The notes under the pieces are model-generated. The model was not told where the DNA came from. It ran no database searches and saw only the letters and a list, made by a program, of their open reading frames with translations. A stretch of DNA of 64,000 nt from Pseudobutyrivibrio xylanivorans (lineage in GTDB: Bacteria > Bacillota > Clostridia > Lachnospirales > Lachnospiraceae). Location: assembly GCF_008935055.1 (NCBI RefSeq), contig NZ_CP043028.1, positions 3,006,501 through 3,070,500 of the forward strand, read 5' to 3'. Of the stretch, positions 52,075 to 61,349 are shown in pieces (within the stretch, counting starts at the first letter, position 1; every line of letters starts with the position of its first letter). The position numbers were made by a program, and so were the translations under genes.

Positions 52075-54480
52075 TTAGCCTTTTTTATTCCAAAAATTTG
52101 TCAATTTTAACGAAACATCTTCAACTGTGGTATAACAGGCGTCATTCCACTCCCGAGGAAAAGTCTTTCGATAACTAGCAAAGCGAAGTCTTTCGTCTAA
52201 CAATTCTATAATTCCCACATCATCCTTTGTTCTGATTAATCGGCCTGCAGCCTGAATAACCTTGTTCATTCCAGGATAAAGATAAGCATATTCGAAGCCG
52301 TTCTTTCCCTGCTCATCAAAGAAATCCGACATGAGCTTTCTCTCATTTCCAATTTGTGGCAAACCGGTTCCAAGGACAATTACACCGATGAGCTTTCCAC
52401 CCACTAAATCAATGCCCTCAGAAAAGATTCCACCAAGAGTACAAAATGCCACCATGGATTTATCTCGCTTTGCCTCAAATTCAAGTAAGAATTCCTCGCG
52501 CTCCTGCTCTGTCATACTCTGCTTTTGCATAAGGATATCCACGTCACCCGCCATAGGTTCATACTCTGTAAAAATATCCTCCAGGAACTTGTAGGATGGT
52601 CCAAAGACCATATAGTTTCCAACCTTGGAATCCACAGCAGCCTTGATATATTTCGCATACTTCAAATATTCCTCGGTGCTTCTCCTTGTATATTTGCTGG
52701 TCACATCAGTGCCAAGCAAAAGAAGTCGATTGTCCGTATCAAAAACCGAATCTACATAAATTGCATATACATCACGGATATTGCATAGCAAATCCTTGTA
52801 ATAATCAATTGGAAGCAGTGTCGCACTGAAATATACTGTAGCCCTTGCCATATTAAGTCTATCCTGGAGCTGCGCAGATGGATCCACACAGAACAGATGC
52901 AGATTGAAGTTTTTATCCTCGTCAAAATCACAGTAAATTCTATAATGGGTACTATCCTGCTGGTAAGCCAAGGCTGTAAAATTTCTCAGTCTGAAATAGA
53001 AATCAAGAACCTCATCCTGATAGATTCCAAACTTAATCTCCTTCTTGAAAAGCTGTTCCAAAATCATTTGAAGATTATCGCAGGCGTTAAGAAGCATATC
53101 TATATCATCAAGAACTGTAATATCCTTATCGCACTGTCGCTTATACTCCAGCATAATTCGATTACATTTTTCCAAAGCGTTCACTAGCTTTTTGCTGACC
53201 GGCTTTGCGTATCTTTTTATAGAAAGAATCTCTTCCTTTATGAGTGTCTCAGAGTACATCTCCCTGGCTCTGTCTACCATATTATGAGCTTCATCAATAA
53301 GGAAAATATGCTCACCTGTCTTGCCCTCAGCAAAGAATCTTTTCAGATAGACATTCGGGTCGAAAACATAATTGTAATCACAGATAATTCCTTCGCACCA
53401 GGTGCTCACATCCAAAGCAAGCTCAAAAGGACACACCACGAATTCCTCGGCATAACCTAAAATAACATCACGGGTAATAACAAGCTCCTTTGTAATCACC
53501 TCGTAAATAGCGTCATTTATTCTGTCAAAATGCCCTCTGGCGTATGGACAATTGTCAGGATTACAATCCGCCTCGTCGCACATGCACATCTTTTCCTTTG
53601 CAGTGAGCATGATTGTCCTGCCCTCATACCCTTTGCTTGAAAGCAAATTAAAAGCATCGCGAGCGGCAAGTGCCGTGGCAGTCTTTGCAGTCAGATAAAA
53701 TATTCGTTCTGAAAGATTCTGCCCCAGCGCCATAACCGCAGGAAAAACATTAGCAATTGTCTTTCCTGTTCCAGTTGGAGCCTGCATGAACAAAATCTTT
53801 CTTCTATATATACTGCGGTAAACATCCGACACCAGCTTCTTCTGCCCGTCACGATATTCATAAGGAAAAGGTAAGTCCTGAACAGACTCAAGCATTTCAA
53901 GCTTGTGATAATACTGAAAATCAGACCATTTCCTAAAAATATTAATTACCGTAAGGAACCATTCTTCAATCTCCGAAAAGGAATACATTCTGTTGAAATA
54001 TTTGATTTCCTCAGTTTCAAGGCTCACATAGGTCATCTGAACCTCAATTTCTGAAAGTCCGTACTCGTTAGCAATCATATAAGCGTAGCACTTTGCCTGA
54101 GCTTCGTGGACAAGCACAGGCTTTTCGAAGGTCATAACATCCATGTACATACCCTTTATTTCGTCCACAAGAGCTGCAACAACATTTCCATCCTCATCCA
54201 TTTCCAGAACAACACCGTCTGCTCTGCCTTCAATACCAAGTGTGTAATCCTCATATTCAACCTTGAATTTCAGTGGAACCTCGGCACGATAAAAAGGACC
54301 CATAGAACTTTGAATTTTTCTATGAATCCTGCTGCCTGCCTGCATCGCTTCAAATGGATCAACTGAGCCCTTACGGTCATCAATATCGCCCTCCCGAAGC
54401 AGAAACTCCACCAGATTTCTGACGGAAATATTTATTTGTGCCTTCTCCCCCTCAGGGGTCACCATTTTCGCTACTTTCAT
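52075..54480 (-). CDS. XPD/DinG-like Fe-S helicase with N-terminal PD-(D/E)xK nuclease-like domain
   Basis: An 801-aa protein. Residues 1-170 resemble a RecB/Cas4-type nuclease domain (GIEGRADGVV, DEIKG, HEAQAKCYAYM). The helicase core follows with QAPTGTGKT, a cysteine cluster for a 4Fe-4S site (CMCDEADCNPDNCP), DEAHNMVDRA and the late GRLIRTKDDVG. It probably unwinds or processes DNA during repair. The reading frame could start at a TTG four codons earlier; ATG 54480 with GGAGA upstream is preferred. Confidence 0.88.
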   Translation of the reverse strand: MKVAKMVTPEGEKAQINISVRNLVEFLLREGDIDDRKGSVDPFEAMQAGSRIHRKIQSSMGPFYRAEVPLKFKVEYEDYTLGIEGRADGVVLEMDEDGNVVAALVDEIKGMYMDVMTFEKPVLVHEAQAKCYAYMIANEYGLSEIEVQMTYVSLETEEIKYFNRMYSFSEIEEWFLTVINIFRKWSDFQYYHKLEMLESVQDLPFPYEYRDGQKKLVSDVYRSIYRRKILFMQAPTGTGKTIANVFPAVMALGQNLSERIFYLTAKTATALAARDAFNLLSSKGYEGRTIMLTAKEKMCMCDEADCNPDNCPYARGHFDRINDAIYEVITKELVITRDVILGYAEEFVVCPFELALDVSTWCEGIICDYNYVFDPNVYLKRFFAEGKTGEHIFLIDEAHNMVDRAREMYSETLIKEEILSIKRYAKPVSKKLVNALEKCNRIMLEYKRQCDKDITVLDDIDMLLNACDNLQMILEQLFKKEIKFGIYQDEVLDFYFRLRNFTALAYQQDSTHYRIYCDFDEDKNFNLHLFCVDPSAQLQDRLNMARATVYFSATLLPIDYYKDLLCNIRDVYAIYVDSVFDTDNRLLLLGTDVTSKYTRRSTEEYLKYAKYIKAAVDSKVGNYMVFGPSYKFLEDIFTEYEPMAGDVDILMQKQSMTEQEREEFLLEFEAKRDKSMVAFCTLGGIFSEGIDLVGGKLIGVIVLGTGLPQIGNERKLMSDFFDEQGKNGFEYAYLYPGMNKVIQAAGRLIRTKDDVGIIELLDERLRFASYRKTFPREWNDACYTTVEDVSLKLTNFWNKKG

Positions 54481-54490
54481 AATTCTCCAC

Positions 54491-54527
54491 AAAAAAAGCC
54501 TGTGAGCATCAACTCACAGGCTTTATT
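54491..54527. terminator. Terminator between the HPr-like gene and the helicase
   Basis: A 12-bp perfect stem AAAGCCTGTGAG (54495-54506) with CTCACAGGCTTT (54513-54524), followed on the minus strand by TTTT. It ends the HPr-like transcript just before the helicase start. Confidence 0.9.
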
Positions 54528-54542
54528 ATACCTTATTCGATT

Positions 54543-54770
54543 TTATGCAACAACGAACTTTTCAACAGCGCTCTTAAGAATTGAATCCTCTGGATTATTA
54601 ATAGAGACATTCATCTCACGCTTGATGCCCATTGCCATAACTCCTAAAAGAGATTTTCCATCAATATATACAACTCCGCTGTGAAGATCAACATCTCCAC
54701 CGCACTGTGAAGCTGCCTTAACAAACTCCTCAGCATCATTAGTGTTCTCTAATCTGATTTTGAATATCAT
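54543..54770 (-). CDS. HPr-like protein without the active-site histidine
   Basis: A 75-aa protein with the HPr fold pattern; the region GKSLLGVMAMGI corresponds to the Ser46 helix of HPr. The site of His15 (normally GLHARPA) reads NTNDAEEFVKAA, so PEP-dependent phosphotransfer is not possible. The regulatory-serine position is kept, so a Crh-like role as a regulatory partner is conceivable. It has its own promoter and terminator. ATG 54770 with AGGAG nine bases upstream is chosen over a TTG three codons earlier. Confidence 0.85.
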   Translation of the reverse strand: MIFKIRLENTNDAEEFVKAASQCGGDVDLHSGVVYIDGKSLLGVMAMGIKREMNVSINNPEDSILKSAVEKFVVA

Positions 54771-54779
54771 TGCTTTCAA

Positions 54780-55082
54780 CTCCTATTCACAAAAACCCTA
54801 AAAACAGTTTGTGCTGTATTTATATCACCATAATCAAAACCCGTCAATGCAAAATCCACGCAAAAATATCAAATTCATGCACTAAACGTTATATGATTTT
54901 GATATGCTAATTATTGCCCATGATTAAAAGAGTGGGAAACAGTGCTTGAGTTTCCGTCTATCCCTCTATTTAACAAGCTTCGAGCGTTTCATTCATAACT
55001 AGTTTCCAAATAAATTGTCCACAATATATAACATAATTCAACAAGAATTAATAATTATGTAAGTGTATTTCTTCAAAAACAA
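54780..55082. other. Gene-free region upstream of the HPr-like gene
   Basis: Holds the HPr-like promoter. Beyond it (about 54870-55080) the sequence is AT-rich without a supported ORF, repeat or stable hairpin. Confidence 0.5.
54819..54847 (-). promoter_or_regulatory. Promoter of the HPr-like gene
   Basis: Minus-strand TTGACG (54842-54847), a 17-base spacer, TATAAA (54819-54824). Confidence 0.75.
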
Positions 55083-55109
55083 AGCCACGGACATATTTTA
55101 TCCGTGGCT
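55083..55109 (-). terminator. Terminator of the EAL-HDOD gene
   Basis: Stem AGCCACGGA/TCCGTGGCT, followed on the minus strand by TTGTTTTTG. Confidence 0.85.
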
Positions 55110-55149
55110 CAAATAATGATTATATTTTAACAATTTTGACTAGCTATAA

Positions 55150-56373
55150 TTATTCAATGAACATATCTCCATACCATTTAAGGGCTTCAACATATGCATC
55201 ATACACAACGTGCATTTCAATATCATGAAGCACCATAAGTCTGGAAACCTCCTGCCAATCGCCAGCTTCATAGCTAAGCAGAAACTCAAGCTGTGGTGAG
55301 AAAATGCCATCATCGTTGACGAGAGCCTTCTTAATCTCGGCACTTACACCAACCTGACTCAAAGCATCTTCCATTGGCATATCCAAAATCAGATTCAACA
55401 ATGAAAACAATCCCATAAGGAAAAGCTCGTCCTTGCGCATCGCATAATCAAATGCTGAAGCAAGATTTTCAGCGAAACGTGCTCTGATAAGAGATAGTCT
55501 TGTAATCTCGTTTGGCTTTCCAGCAGCAAGTTCATTGAAAAGAGTGGTGTTCAGCCAACGTCTAATCTCCTTCTGTCCCAGAAGTGCTGTAGCCTGATTA
55601 ATTGAGCGAATATTAGAATTAATAGTAAGTCTGTTAGCAATTTTCAAAAGCTCAATCGAAAGAGCTGGATCCTGTGCGACAACGTCTGCAACATCCTCAA
55701 GATCAAAATCAGACTGGTTGATAACAGTCATTAACTTCATGTAATTAATCTTGATTGGAGTAACTTCTGTATCTGAAGTATTGATAGGGACTCTGAAGAA
55801 GGTTCCCTCAAAAATCTTAAAGAGACCAGATTCCTTTGCCTTATCGAACTCCTCCTTGGTATGAAGGTTCTCTGCACAGAATGTAGTGTTAGGTAAAAGC
55901 TTTCTGAATGCCTGTCCCTGCTCAACAATGTCACCTGAGTCTGCATTGATAAGGAATAAGTCAAAGTCCTTTAGCATAGTCTTATAGTCTTCAACCATGT
56001 TTAGAGGAATATCCTTGATTCCAAGCTTGAAGCCCTTGCTCTTTAAATCCTGTAATCTCTTAATATAAGAATTCTCAGGCTTGATAGAATGGTCCATCAA
56101 AAGGACGATACGACCGTCAAAGCCTGTTATCTGCTGTTCAATATTTGCGAAAAGCGAAATATTATTGATAGGAATGATGATATTGCAATTAGCAACTAAA
56201 TCATCCTCAGAAATACTTTCAAGAACCTCAATACCTACGATTGAACCAGCGCCGTCATATTTTCCAGCCGCAAGCAAATGTGGATTTTCGAACATGTTCT
56301 CCTTCTGCGCATACAAACAATATGATGCCACTGACATGTCCTCATAAAAAAGTGGTACTAATGTAGCAAGCAT
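55150..56373 (-). CDS. Degenerate EAL plus HDOD signalling protein (YuxH type)
   Basis: A 407-aa protein. The N-terminal half has the layout of an EAL domain, but the EAL motif, metal ligands and catalytic residues are not recognisable, so it should not cleave cyclic di-GMP. From about residue 200 a HDOD domain follows (VADVVAQDPALSIELLKIAN; INQATALLGQKEIRRWLN). Proteins of this layout are signalling scaffolds of unknown output. The ATG at 56373 has GGAGAGG upstream; the frame is open to 56421 without such a site. Confidence 0.85.
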   Translation of the reverse strand: MLATLVPLFYEDMSVASYCLYAQKENMFENPHLLAAGKYDGAGSIVGIEVLESISEDDLVANCNIIIPINNISLFANIEQQITGFDGRIVLLMDHSIKPENSYIKRLQDLKSKGFKLGIKDIPLNMVEDYKTMLKDFDLFLINADSGDIVEQGQAFRKLLPNTTFCAENLHTKEEFDKAKESGLFKIFEGTFFRVPINTSDTEVTPIKINYMKLMTVINQSDFDLEDVADVVAQDPALSIELLKIANRLTINSNIRSINQATALLGQKEIRRWLNTTLFNELAAGKPNEITRLSLIRARFAENLASAFDYAMRKDELFLMGLFSLLNLILDMPMEDALSQVGVSAEIKKALVNDDGIFSPQLEFLLSYEAGDWQEVSRLMVLHDIEMHVVYDAYVEALKWYGDMFIE

Positions 56374-56516
56374 AATCCCTCTCCTTTTGTAAGCCCCTAA
56401 ATTTCGTTTAATAACCCCCATAAATATTCCATCGTGTATTGTCAGAATATTTATAAAAAAATTATATCACTAGTGATTTGTAGGTTCAATTAGAATATAA
56501 AGGGTTTATTGAGAAA

Positions 56517-59402
56517 TTATTCCACCGCCTTCAAGGACTCAGTCATGCTGATTTCCTCAAGTTTCTTACCCATTAGCATATTAATAATAAACGTAAATAC
56601 GATAGTCAAAATAAATGACAGGCCATAGCTCAATACTGTCACTCTCACATCAAAAGTGATTAAATCCACAACAATTTCGCTCATTACGAAAGCATGAAGC
56701 AGCTTACCAAGGCCAAGCCCAACAGCAGCTCCCATAAAGGCAAGGAGAATATTTTCCCTGAAAACATAGGACCTGGTTTCTTCTTTATAAAAACCAAGCA
56801 CCTTTACTGTTGCAATTTCTCTCACTCGCTCAGAAATATTAATATTGGTCAGGTTATAAACTACCACTGCCGCCAGAGCCATAGCACATCCAATTACCAG
56901 ATAGATGATAATGTTCAGACTTGCCATCATGTTTTCCACTCGATCCAGCATATCTACCGATGAAGATACTACAGTGATTTCCTTCTCGTTCATCAGCTTT
57001 GCACCGATTTCGTGAGCGTCTTCGCTCTCTTCTATGTTAAGATATAGATTCTTTCTTTCAGGAAGAGCGCCAAAGCTATTCTCATAAACACTGCGAGTCA
57101 TGTAAACATTATTATTAATGAAATTCTGATTTATGCCCGCCACAACAAAAGTAGCTGGCTGCAAATCCTCAGAAGACAGAGTAATTCTGTCTCCCAGTTT
57201 AATTCCATAACGGTCACAAAGACCATGATTTATAATCACCTGATTGTCCTTCAATTCATTGATTGAAATTGTGTTCTTCTTTCTGTCATGCATATCAATA
57301 AAGGATGCCAAATTAACATCATCCTCATACACATTCAGATAAATATTTTTCTTGTGTTTGCCTGCTTCTAAATCGACAGAAGTATGATAATAAAGCAGAT
57401 ACTGTTCCTCGTTGTAACCATATTTTTCTACTACTGGTACAGTCCCATCAGCCCCATTCTTCAGAGTGATATCCATATCATAAAGAGAAATATTAGTGTA
57501 CTGATTTACCGCGATATCTGCAATGGAATCATAGATGCCAAAGCCCGCCACCAGAAGGGCTGTACAACCTCCGATTCCCAGAACCATCATAACAAGTCTG
57601 CCCTTGTATCTGAAAATATTACGAAGACTTACCTTCTTCAAAAACTTCAAGCGGTTCCAGAAAAACGGAATATACTCTAAGAAGATTCGCTTGCCCGCCT
57701 TAGGTGCCTTTGGGCGCATTAAGGAAGCCGCCATCTCTGCCATCTCATAACGGCAGGTAATGACAGTAACTCCCACCGAGCAAATCACTGCAACAATGAA
57801 ACTGATAGTAAGCATTACAGGACTGAAATAATAATCCACATCAGAGGTGTTATACATCATCTGATATGCGTACCAAATTGCCTTTGGGAAGCTGATGGTT
57901 CCAAGAATGAATCCAATAATCGCTCCTACTAACGCTGCGGAACCAGAGTAAAATACAAACTTTCCCATTATACTCGCGTTGCTGTAACCAAGAGCCTTCA
58001 AAACACCAATCTGTGTACGCTGGTCCTCTACCATTCTTCCCATGGTTGTCATGCAAACAAGAGCCGCCACCAGGAAAAAGAATACCGGAAATACGTTAGC
58101 GATTGCTCCTACAATCGTAGAATCACTTTCAAAGCATACATAGCCTGGGTTACTACCCCTGTCTAACAGGTAAGTTGTAGCCTCTTCAATATCATCTATT
58201 TCTTTCTGGGCATCATCAATCTCTGCTTCAGCGTCAGCAATTTTCTCATTGAATTCCTGAAGGCCATCCTCATATTCCTTCAGACCATCCTCATACTCCT
58301 GCTTTCCTGATTCGTATTTACGTTTTGCATCTTTCAGATTAGACTGAAGCGTATATAGCTTTGCACTGTTTTCCTGATAAGCTGCTACAAGCCCTTGATA
58401 TTGAGCCTGGTCAACAAGTGAAGCATCTATTGCCATTGCCTGCTCCATTTGATTAATATTTGCAAGCATCTCATCCAATCCATTTTGAAGCTGCGACTCC
58501 ATATCCTCATATTCTGATATAGATTTCTTTGCAGAAGTAAGCTTCTTCTTTGCATCGTCCAACTCTGTTTTGGCATCAGAAAGCTCCTGTCCCTTTTCTG
58601 CCTTAGTGTCCTCCAATTCCTTTCTGGCATCATCAAGTTCTGCTGTAGCATCCTCTACTATTCTCTGATATCTGGCATTAGCCACATAATCAAGCGCAGC
58701 CTGAACAGCATCCTCATTATCATTTATCAATTGGTCATATTCATCGGAATAAAGCTGTGGATCCGAATCCAGTTTCACGTAGCAGTCCGTAAAATAGGCC
58801 ACATCAAAAGCACCCTTTTTCACATACATAAATCCATCTAACACGCCTGTGCCAAGTGTGGTTGTTCCACGCTCATATTGTATGTACAACGGCGATTTCA
58901 CAATACCGCATATACGATATTTTTTGTAAGCGAATTTATCAGTGTCCTCTGATTCATTACTGTCTGATAGCAATATCGTGTTTCCGATATGACTTGAATC
59001 AAAAAGTTTCATATCAACGACACATTCATCATCCTTAGCAGGCAGTGTTCCATCAACAAGGACTATCTTGTTGATATCAGACGGTAAACTAATAGCCTTC
59101 AATACATAGCTGGTGTCATCAACTTCTGTAATGATATCAAAGGCAATACTTTCCTCCACATACCGTGCACCTAAATTATCCTTCAGATAATCAATATCCT
59201 GCTGCTCAAATCCCACCGAAGAAAGCAGGCGGAAATCGTAAAACTCATTTTCCGTAAGATACTGATGCATTGATGTTCGCATGGCAGGATCCGTAACCTT
59301 CAGCCCAGCAAAAAAGCCCACGCCAAGAGCAATAATAAGCATAAGTGCCAGATAGCGCCCCAACGAATCTTTAATTTCTCTAAGGGTAGAACGTGCTAAC
59401 AT
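56517..59402 (-). CDS. Large FtsX-family ABC transporter permease
   Basis: A 961-aa permease. One helix lies near the N-terminus (residues 16-35) and then come an extracytoplasmic domain and a long acidic/lysine-rich coiled coil at about residues 255-410. The first FtsX core, with three helices, is at about 430-560 and the second is at about 830-955. This layout is typical of two-gene Clostridia transporters thought to handle lipids, lipoproteins or peptides rather than nutrients. The ATPase is encoded 14 bp upstream. Confidence 0.9.
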   Translation of the reverse strand: MLARSTLREIKDSLGRYLALMLIIALGVGFFAGLKVTDPAMRTSMHQYLTENEFYDFRLLSSVGFEQQDIDYLKDNLGARYVEESIAFDIITEVDDTSYVLKAISLPSDINKIVLVDGTLPAKDDECVVDMKLFDSSHIGNTILLSDSNESEDTDKFAYKKYRICGIVKSPLYIQYERGTTTLGTGVLDGFMYVKKGAFDVAYFTDCYVKLDSDPQLYSDEYDQLINDNEDAVQAALDYVANARYQRIVEDATAELDDARKELEDTKAEKGQELSDAKTELDDAKKKLTSAKKSISEYEDMESQLQNGLDEMLANINQMEQAMAIDASLVDQAQYQGLVAAYQENSAKLYTLQSNLKDAKRKYESGKQEYEDGLKEYEDGLQEFNEKIADAEAEIDDAQKEIDDIEEATTYLLDRGSNPGYVCFESDSTIVGAIANVFPVFFFLVAALVCMTTMGRMVEDQRTQIGVLKALGYSNASIMGKFVFYSGSAALVGAIIGFILGTISFPKAIWYAYQMMYNTSDVDYYFSPVMLTISFIVAVICSVGVTVITCRYEMAEMAASLMRPKAPKAGKRIFLEYIPFFWNRLKFLKKVSLRNIFRYKGRLVMMVLGIGGCTALLVAGFGIYDSIADIAVNQYTNISLYDMDITLKNGADGTVPVVEKYGYNEEQYLLYYHTSVDLEAGKHKKNIYLNVYEDDVNLASFIDMHDRKKNTISINELKDNQVIINHGLCDRYGIKLGDRITLSSEDLQPATFVVAGINQNFINNNVYMTRSVYENSFGALPERKNLYLNIEESEDAHEIGAKLMNEKEITVVSSSVDMLDRVENMMASLNIIIYLVIGCAMALAAVVVYNLTNINISERVREIATVKVLGFYKEETRSYVFRENILLAFMGAAVGLGLGKLLHAFVMSEIVVDLITFDVRVTVLSYGLSFILTIVFTFIINMLMGKKLEEISMTESLKAVE

Positions 59403-59416
59403 AAATCACCTCAGAA

Positions 59417-60118
59417 TTACCATTCTATCTCATCCACCGACTTCGGATTATCGTTCAAATGCATGTCCACAACTGTGCCAGACTTTACCGTTATCACTCT
59501 GTCAGCCATTGCCGTAAGGGCATGATTATGGGTGATGACCACCACAGTCTTTCCGTTATTCTTGCAGGTGTCCTGAAGAAGCTTAAGCACCTGTCGACCT
59601 GTATCATCATCAAGAGCACCTGTTGGTTCGTCGCAAAGAAGTAATTTAGGATTCTTGGCTAGTGCTCTCGCAATTGCCACTCTCTGCTGCTCACCTCCGG
59701 AAAGCTGGGCTGGGAAATTGTTCATTCTGTCTTTCAGCCCAACTTCTTCCAGAATTGTAGCTGCATCTATTGGGTCCTTACATATCTGAGCTGCCAGCTC
59801 AACGTTTTCCTTTGCTGTCAAATTTCCAACCAAATTGTAAAACTGAAATACAAAGCCCACATCAAATCTTCGATAGCTGGTAAGCTCTCTGGCAGAATAT
59901 CCTGAAACGTCTCTGTCTGCCAGATAAACGCCTCCACTTGTAAGGGTATCCATTCCGCCAAGGATATTTAGAATTGTAGTCTTACCTGCACCTGATGCGC
60001 CCACAATAATGCAAAACTCCCCCTCTTCTATTTCAAAATTCACATCGTGCAAGGCTTCGATTTGAACCTCACCTGTTCTATATATTTTTCCAACGTTTTT
60101 AAATTCTACAAATCCCAT
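59417..60118 (-). CDS. LolD/MacB-type ABC transporter ATPase
   Basis: A 233-aa ATPase with Walker [10 protein letters not shown], signature LSGGEQQR, Walker [13 protein letters not shown] and VVITHN. First gene of the operon with the FtsX permease. RBS GGAGGA upstream. Divergent from the transglutaminase-like gene. Confidence 0.93.
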   Translation of the reverse strand: MGFVEFKNVGKIYRTGEVQIEALHDVNFEIEEGEFCIIVGASGAGKTTILNILGGMDTLTSGGVYLADRDVSGYSARELTSYRRFDVGFVFQFYNLVGNLTAKENVELAAQICKDPIDAATILEEVGLKDRMNNFPAQLSGGEQQRVAIARALAKNPKLLLCDEPTGALDDDTGRQVLKLLQDTCKNNGKTVVVITHNHALTAMADRVITVKSGTVVDMHLNDNPKSVDEIEW

Positions 60119-60258
60119 AGTTCTCCTCCAGGCGACACTCCCTCATTATGATGTCATAGTACCACGGAGATATTTTTCTTTCTTCCCAGAACTGTTAAGT
60201 TTCTGTGATTTTTAAATGAATTATCTGTTACTTTTAGTTATTATCAGACATCTTTTAA

Positions 60259-60264
60259 TATAAT
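60259..60264 (+). promoter_or_regulatory. -10 box of the transglutaminase-like gene
   Basis: TATAAT, 45 bases before the start codon; the -35 is weak. Confidence 0.45.
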
Positions 60265-60308
60265 ATTTTTACGGTTCACTCTCTTTTGTTTTGTAAAGGA
60301 GAAAATGT

Positions 60309-61142
60309 ATGGTAAGACATCTGATGAATACTCTAACAACCCTAATATCCATAATTTGCTCTGTAGTTCTTGTAACAGTGCTTCTTTTCAACTGTGATTT
60401 CAATACCCATGCCAGCGATGAGCTTTATATTTACAATAGTGTTCTAAGTGGAGACCAACAGCAGGTTTACAAGCAGGTTTATGAAAATATCATCGCCTTC
60501 AACGAGAAAATTTTTAAGCTTGTGGTTCCGCTCACACACGATGATTTGTACATTACCATGAACGCAGTCTACAATGATCATCCTGAGCTTTTCTGGGTTA
60601 ACACCTCTTACAAATATGGATACAACAGCAAGGGCCTGGTCATCCAACTAAAGCTGAACTATTGCATTTCAAAGTCAAACCTGGCGACTGCAACCCTTGC
60701 TTTCAATAATGCAATCAACAACATCGTAGACAAAGCAGCTGTTTATCCTACTGATTTAGAACGTGAGCGTGCAATTCACGATATGATTTGCGACATCGCC
60801 ACCTACAATTCAGTACGACCTGGACACCAAAGTGCTTACTCTGCAGTTGTGGAAGGCAACAGCGTGTGTGCTGGATATTCAAGAGCCTTCCAGCTTTCCT
60901 GCCAAAAGCTTGGCATCATATGCTATTACGTTACTGGAGTTGCCAACGGCGAAGAACACGCCTGGAATATAGTTAGAATCGGTGGAAATTTCTATAACGT
61001 AGACATCACTGGAGACGACACCATCAACGAGACGCTGAACACCCACTCCTACCAGTACTTCAACGTCAGCGACGGCCAGATAGCCCACAACCACGTGCGC
61101 TCCGAGCTGTCCTCCAAACTGCCGCCATGCGATGCGATATAG
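60309..61142 (+). CDS. Secreted or membrane-anchored transglutaminase-like protein
   Basis: A 277-aa protein. Residues 8-32 are a hydrophobic signal or anchor segment (TLISIICSVVLVTVLLF), followed by about 100 residues without a known fold and then a transglutaminase-like core. The triad is visible: Cys in NSVCAGYSRAF, His in EEHAWN and Asp in NVDITGDD. Bacterial members act as peptidases or cell-wall crosslinkers. It has its own promoter and is convergent with the Asp2-like gene across the structured element at 61164-61337. GGAG lies before the ATG. Confidence 0.85.
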   Translation: MVRHLMNTLTTLISIICSVVLVTVLLFNCDFNTHASDELYIYNSVLSGDQQQVYKQVYENIIAFNEKIFKLVVPLTHDDLYITMNAVYNDHPELFWVNTSYKYGYNSKGLVIQLKLNYCISKSNLATATLAFNNAINNIVDKAAVYPTDLERERAIHDMICDIATYNSVRPGHQSAYSAVVEGNSVCAGYSRAFQLSCQKLGIICYYVTGVANGEEHAWNIVRIGGNFYNVDITGDDTINETLNTHSYQYFNVSDGQIAHNHVRSELSSKLPPCDAI

Positions 61143-61163
61143 CGATTCGATATAGCTGAATAT

Positions 61164-61337
61164 AAAAAGAGCCCCAGTAGGCATCAAGCTCTGAGGTTTC
61201 TGGCGCGAGACATGTAGTCGAGATATGATCCCAAAAGGATGATTGCTTTAGCAATCAACTTTTGTGGTCTAGTAAGCTTTAGCTTACATTTGCCAAGGAA
61301 ACACTCAGGCTTGTAGCCGTAACTGGGGCTCTTTTTT
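61164..61337. repeat. 174-nt multi-stem structured element with terminator ends
   Basis: Outer stem GAGCCCCAGT with ACTGGGGCTC ending in T6 on the plus strand and T5 on the minus strand. Next come stacked stems CAAGC/GCTTG, CTGAG/CTCAG, GTTTC/GGAAAC and TGGC/GCCA. The apical part has two perfect hairpins with TTTA loops, GATTGC/GCAATC and GTAAGC/GCTTAC. It lies between convergent genes and can end both. Far more elaborate than a plain terminator, and related in sequence to 5184-5272. Confidence 0.7.
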
Positions 61338-61349
61338 ATATTCGGATAT

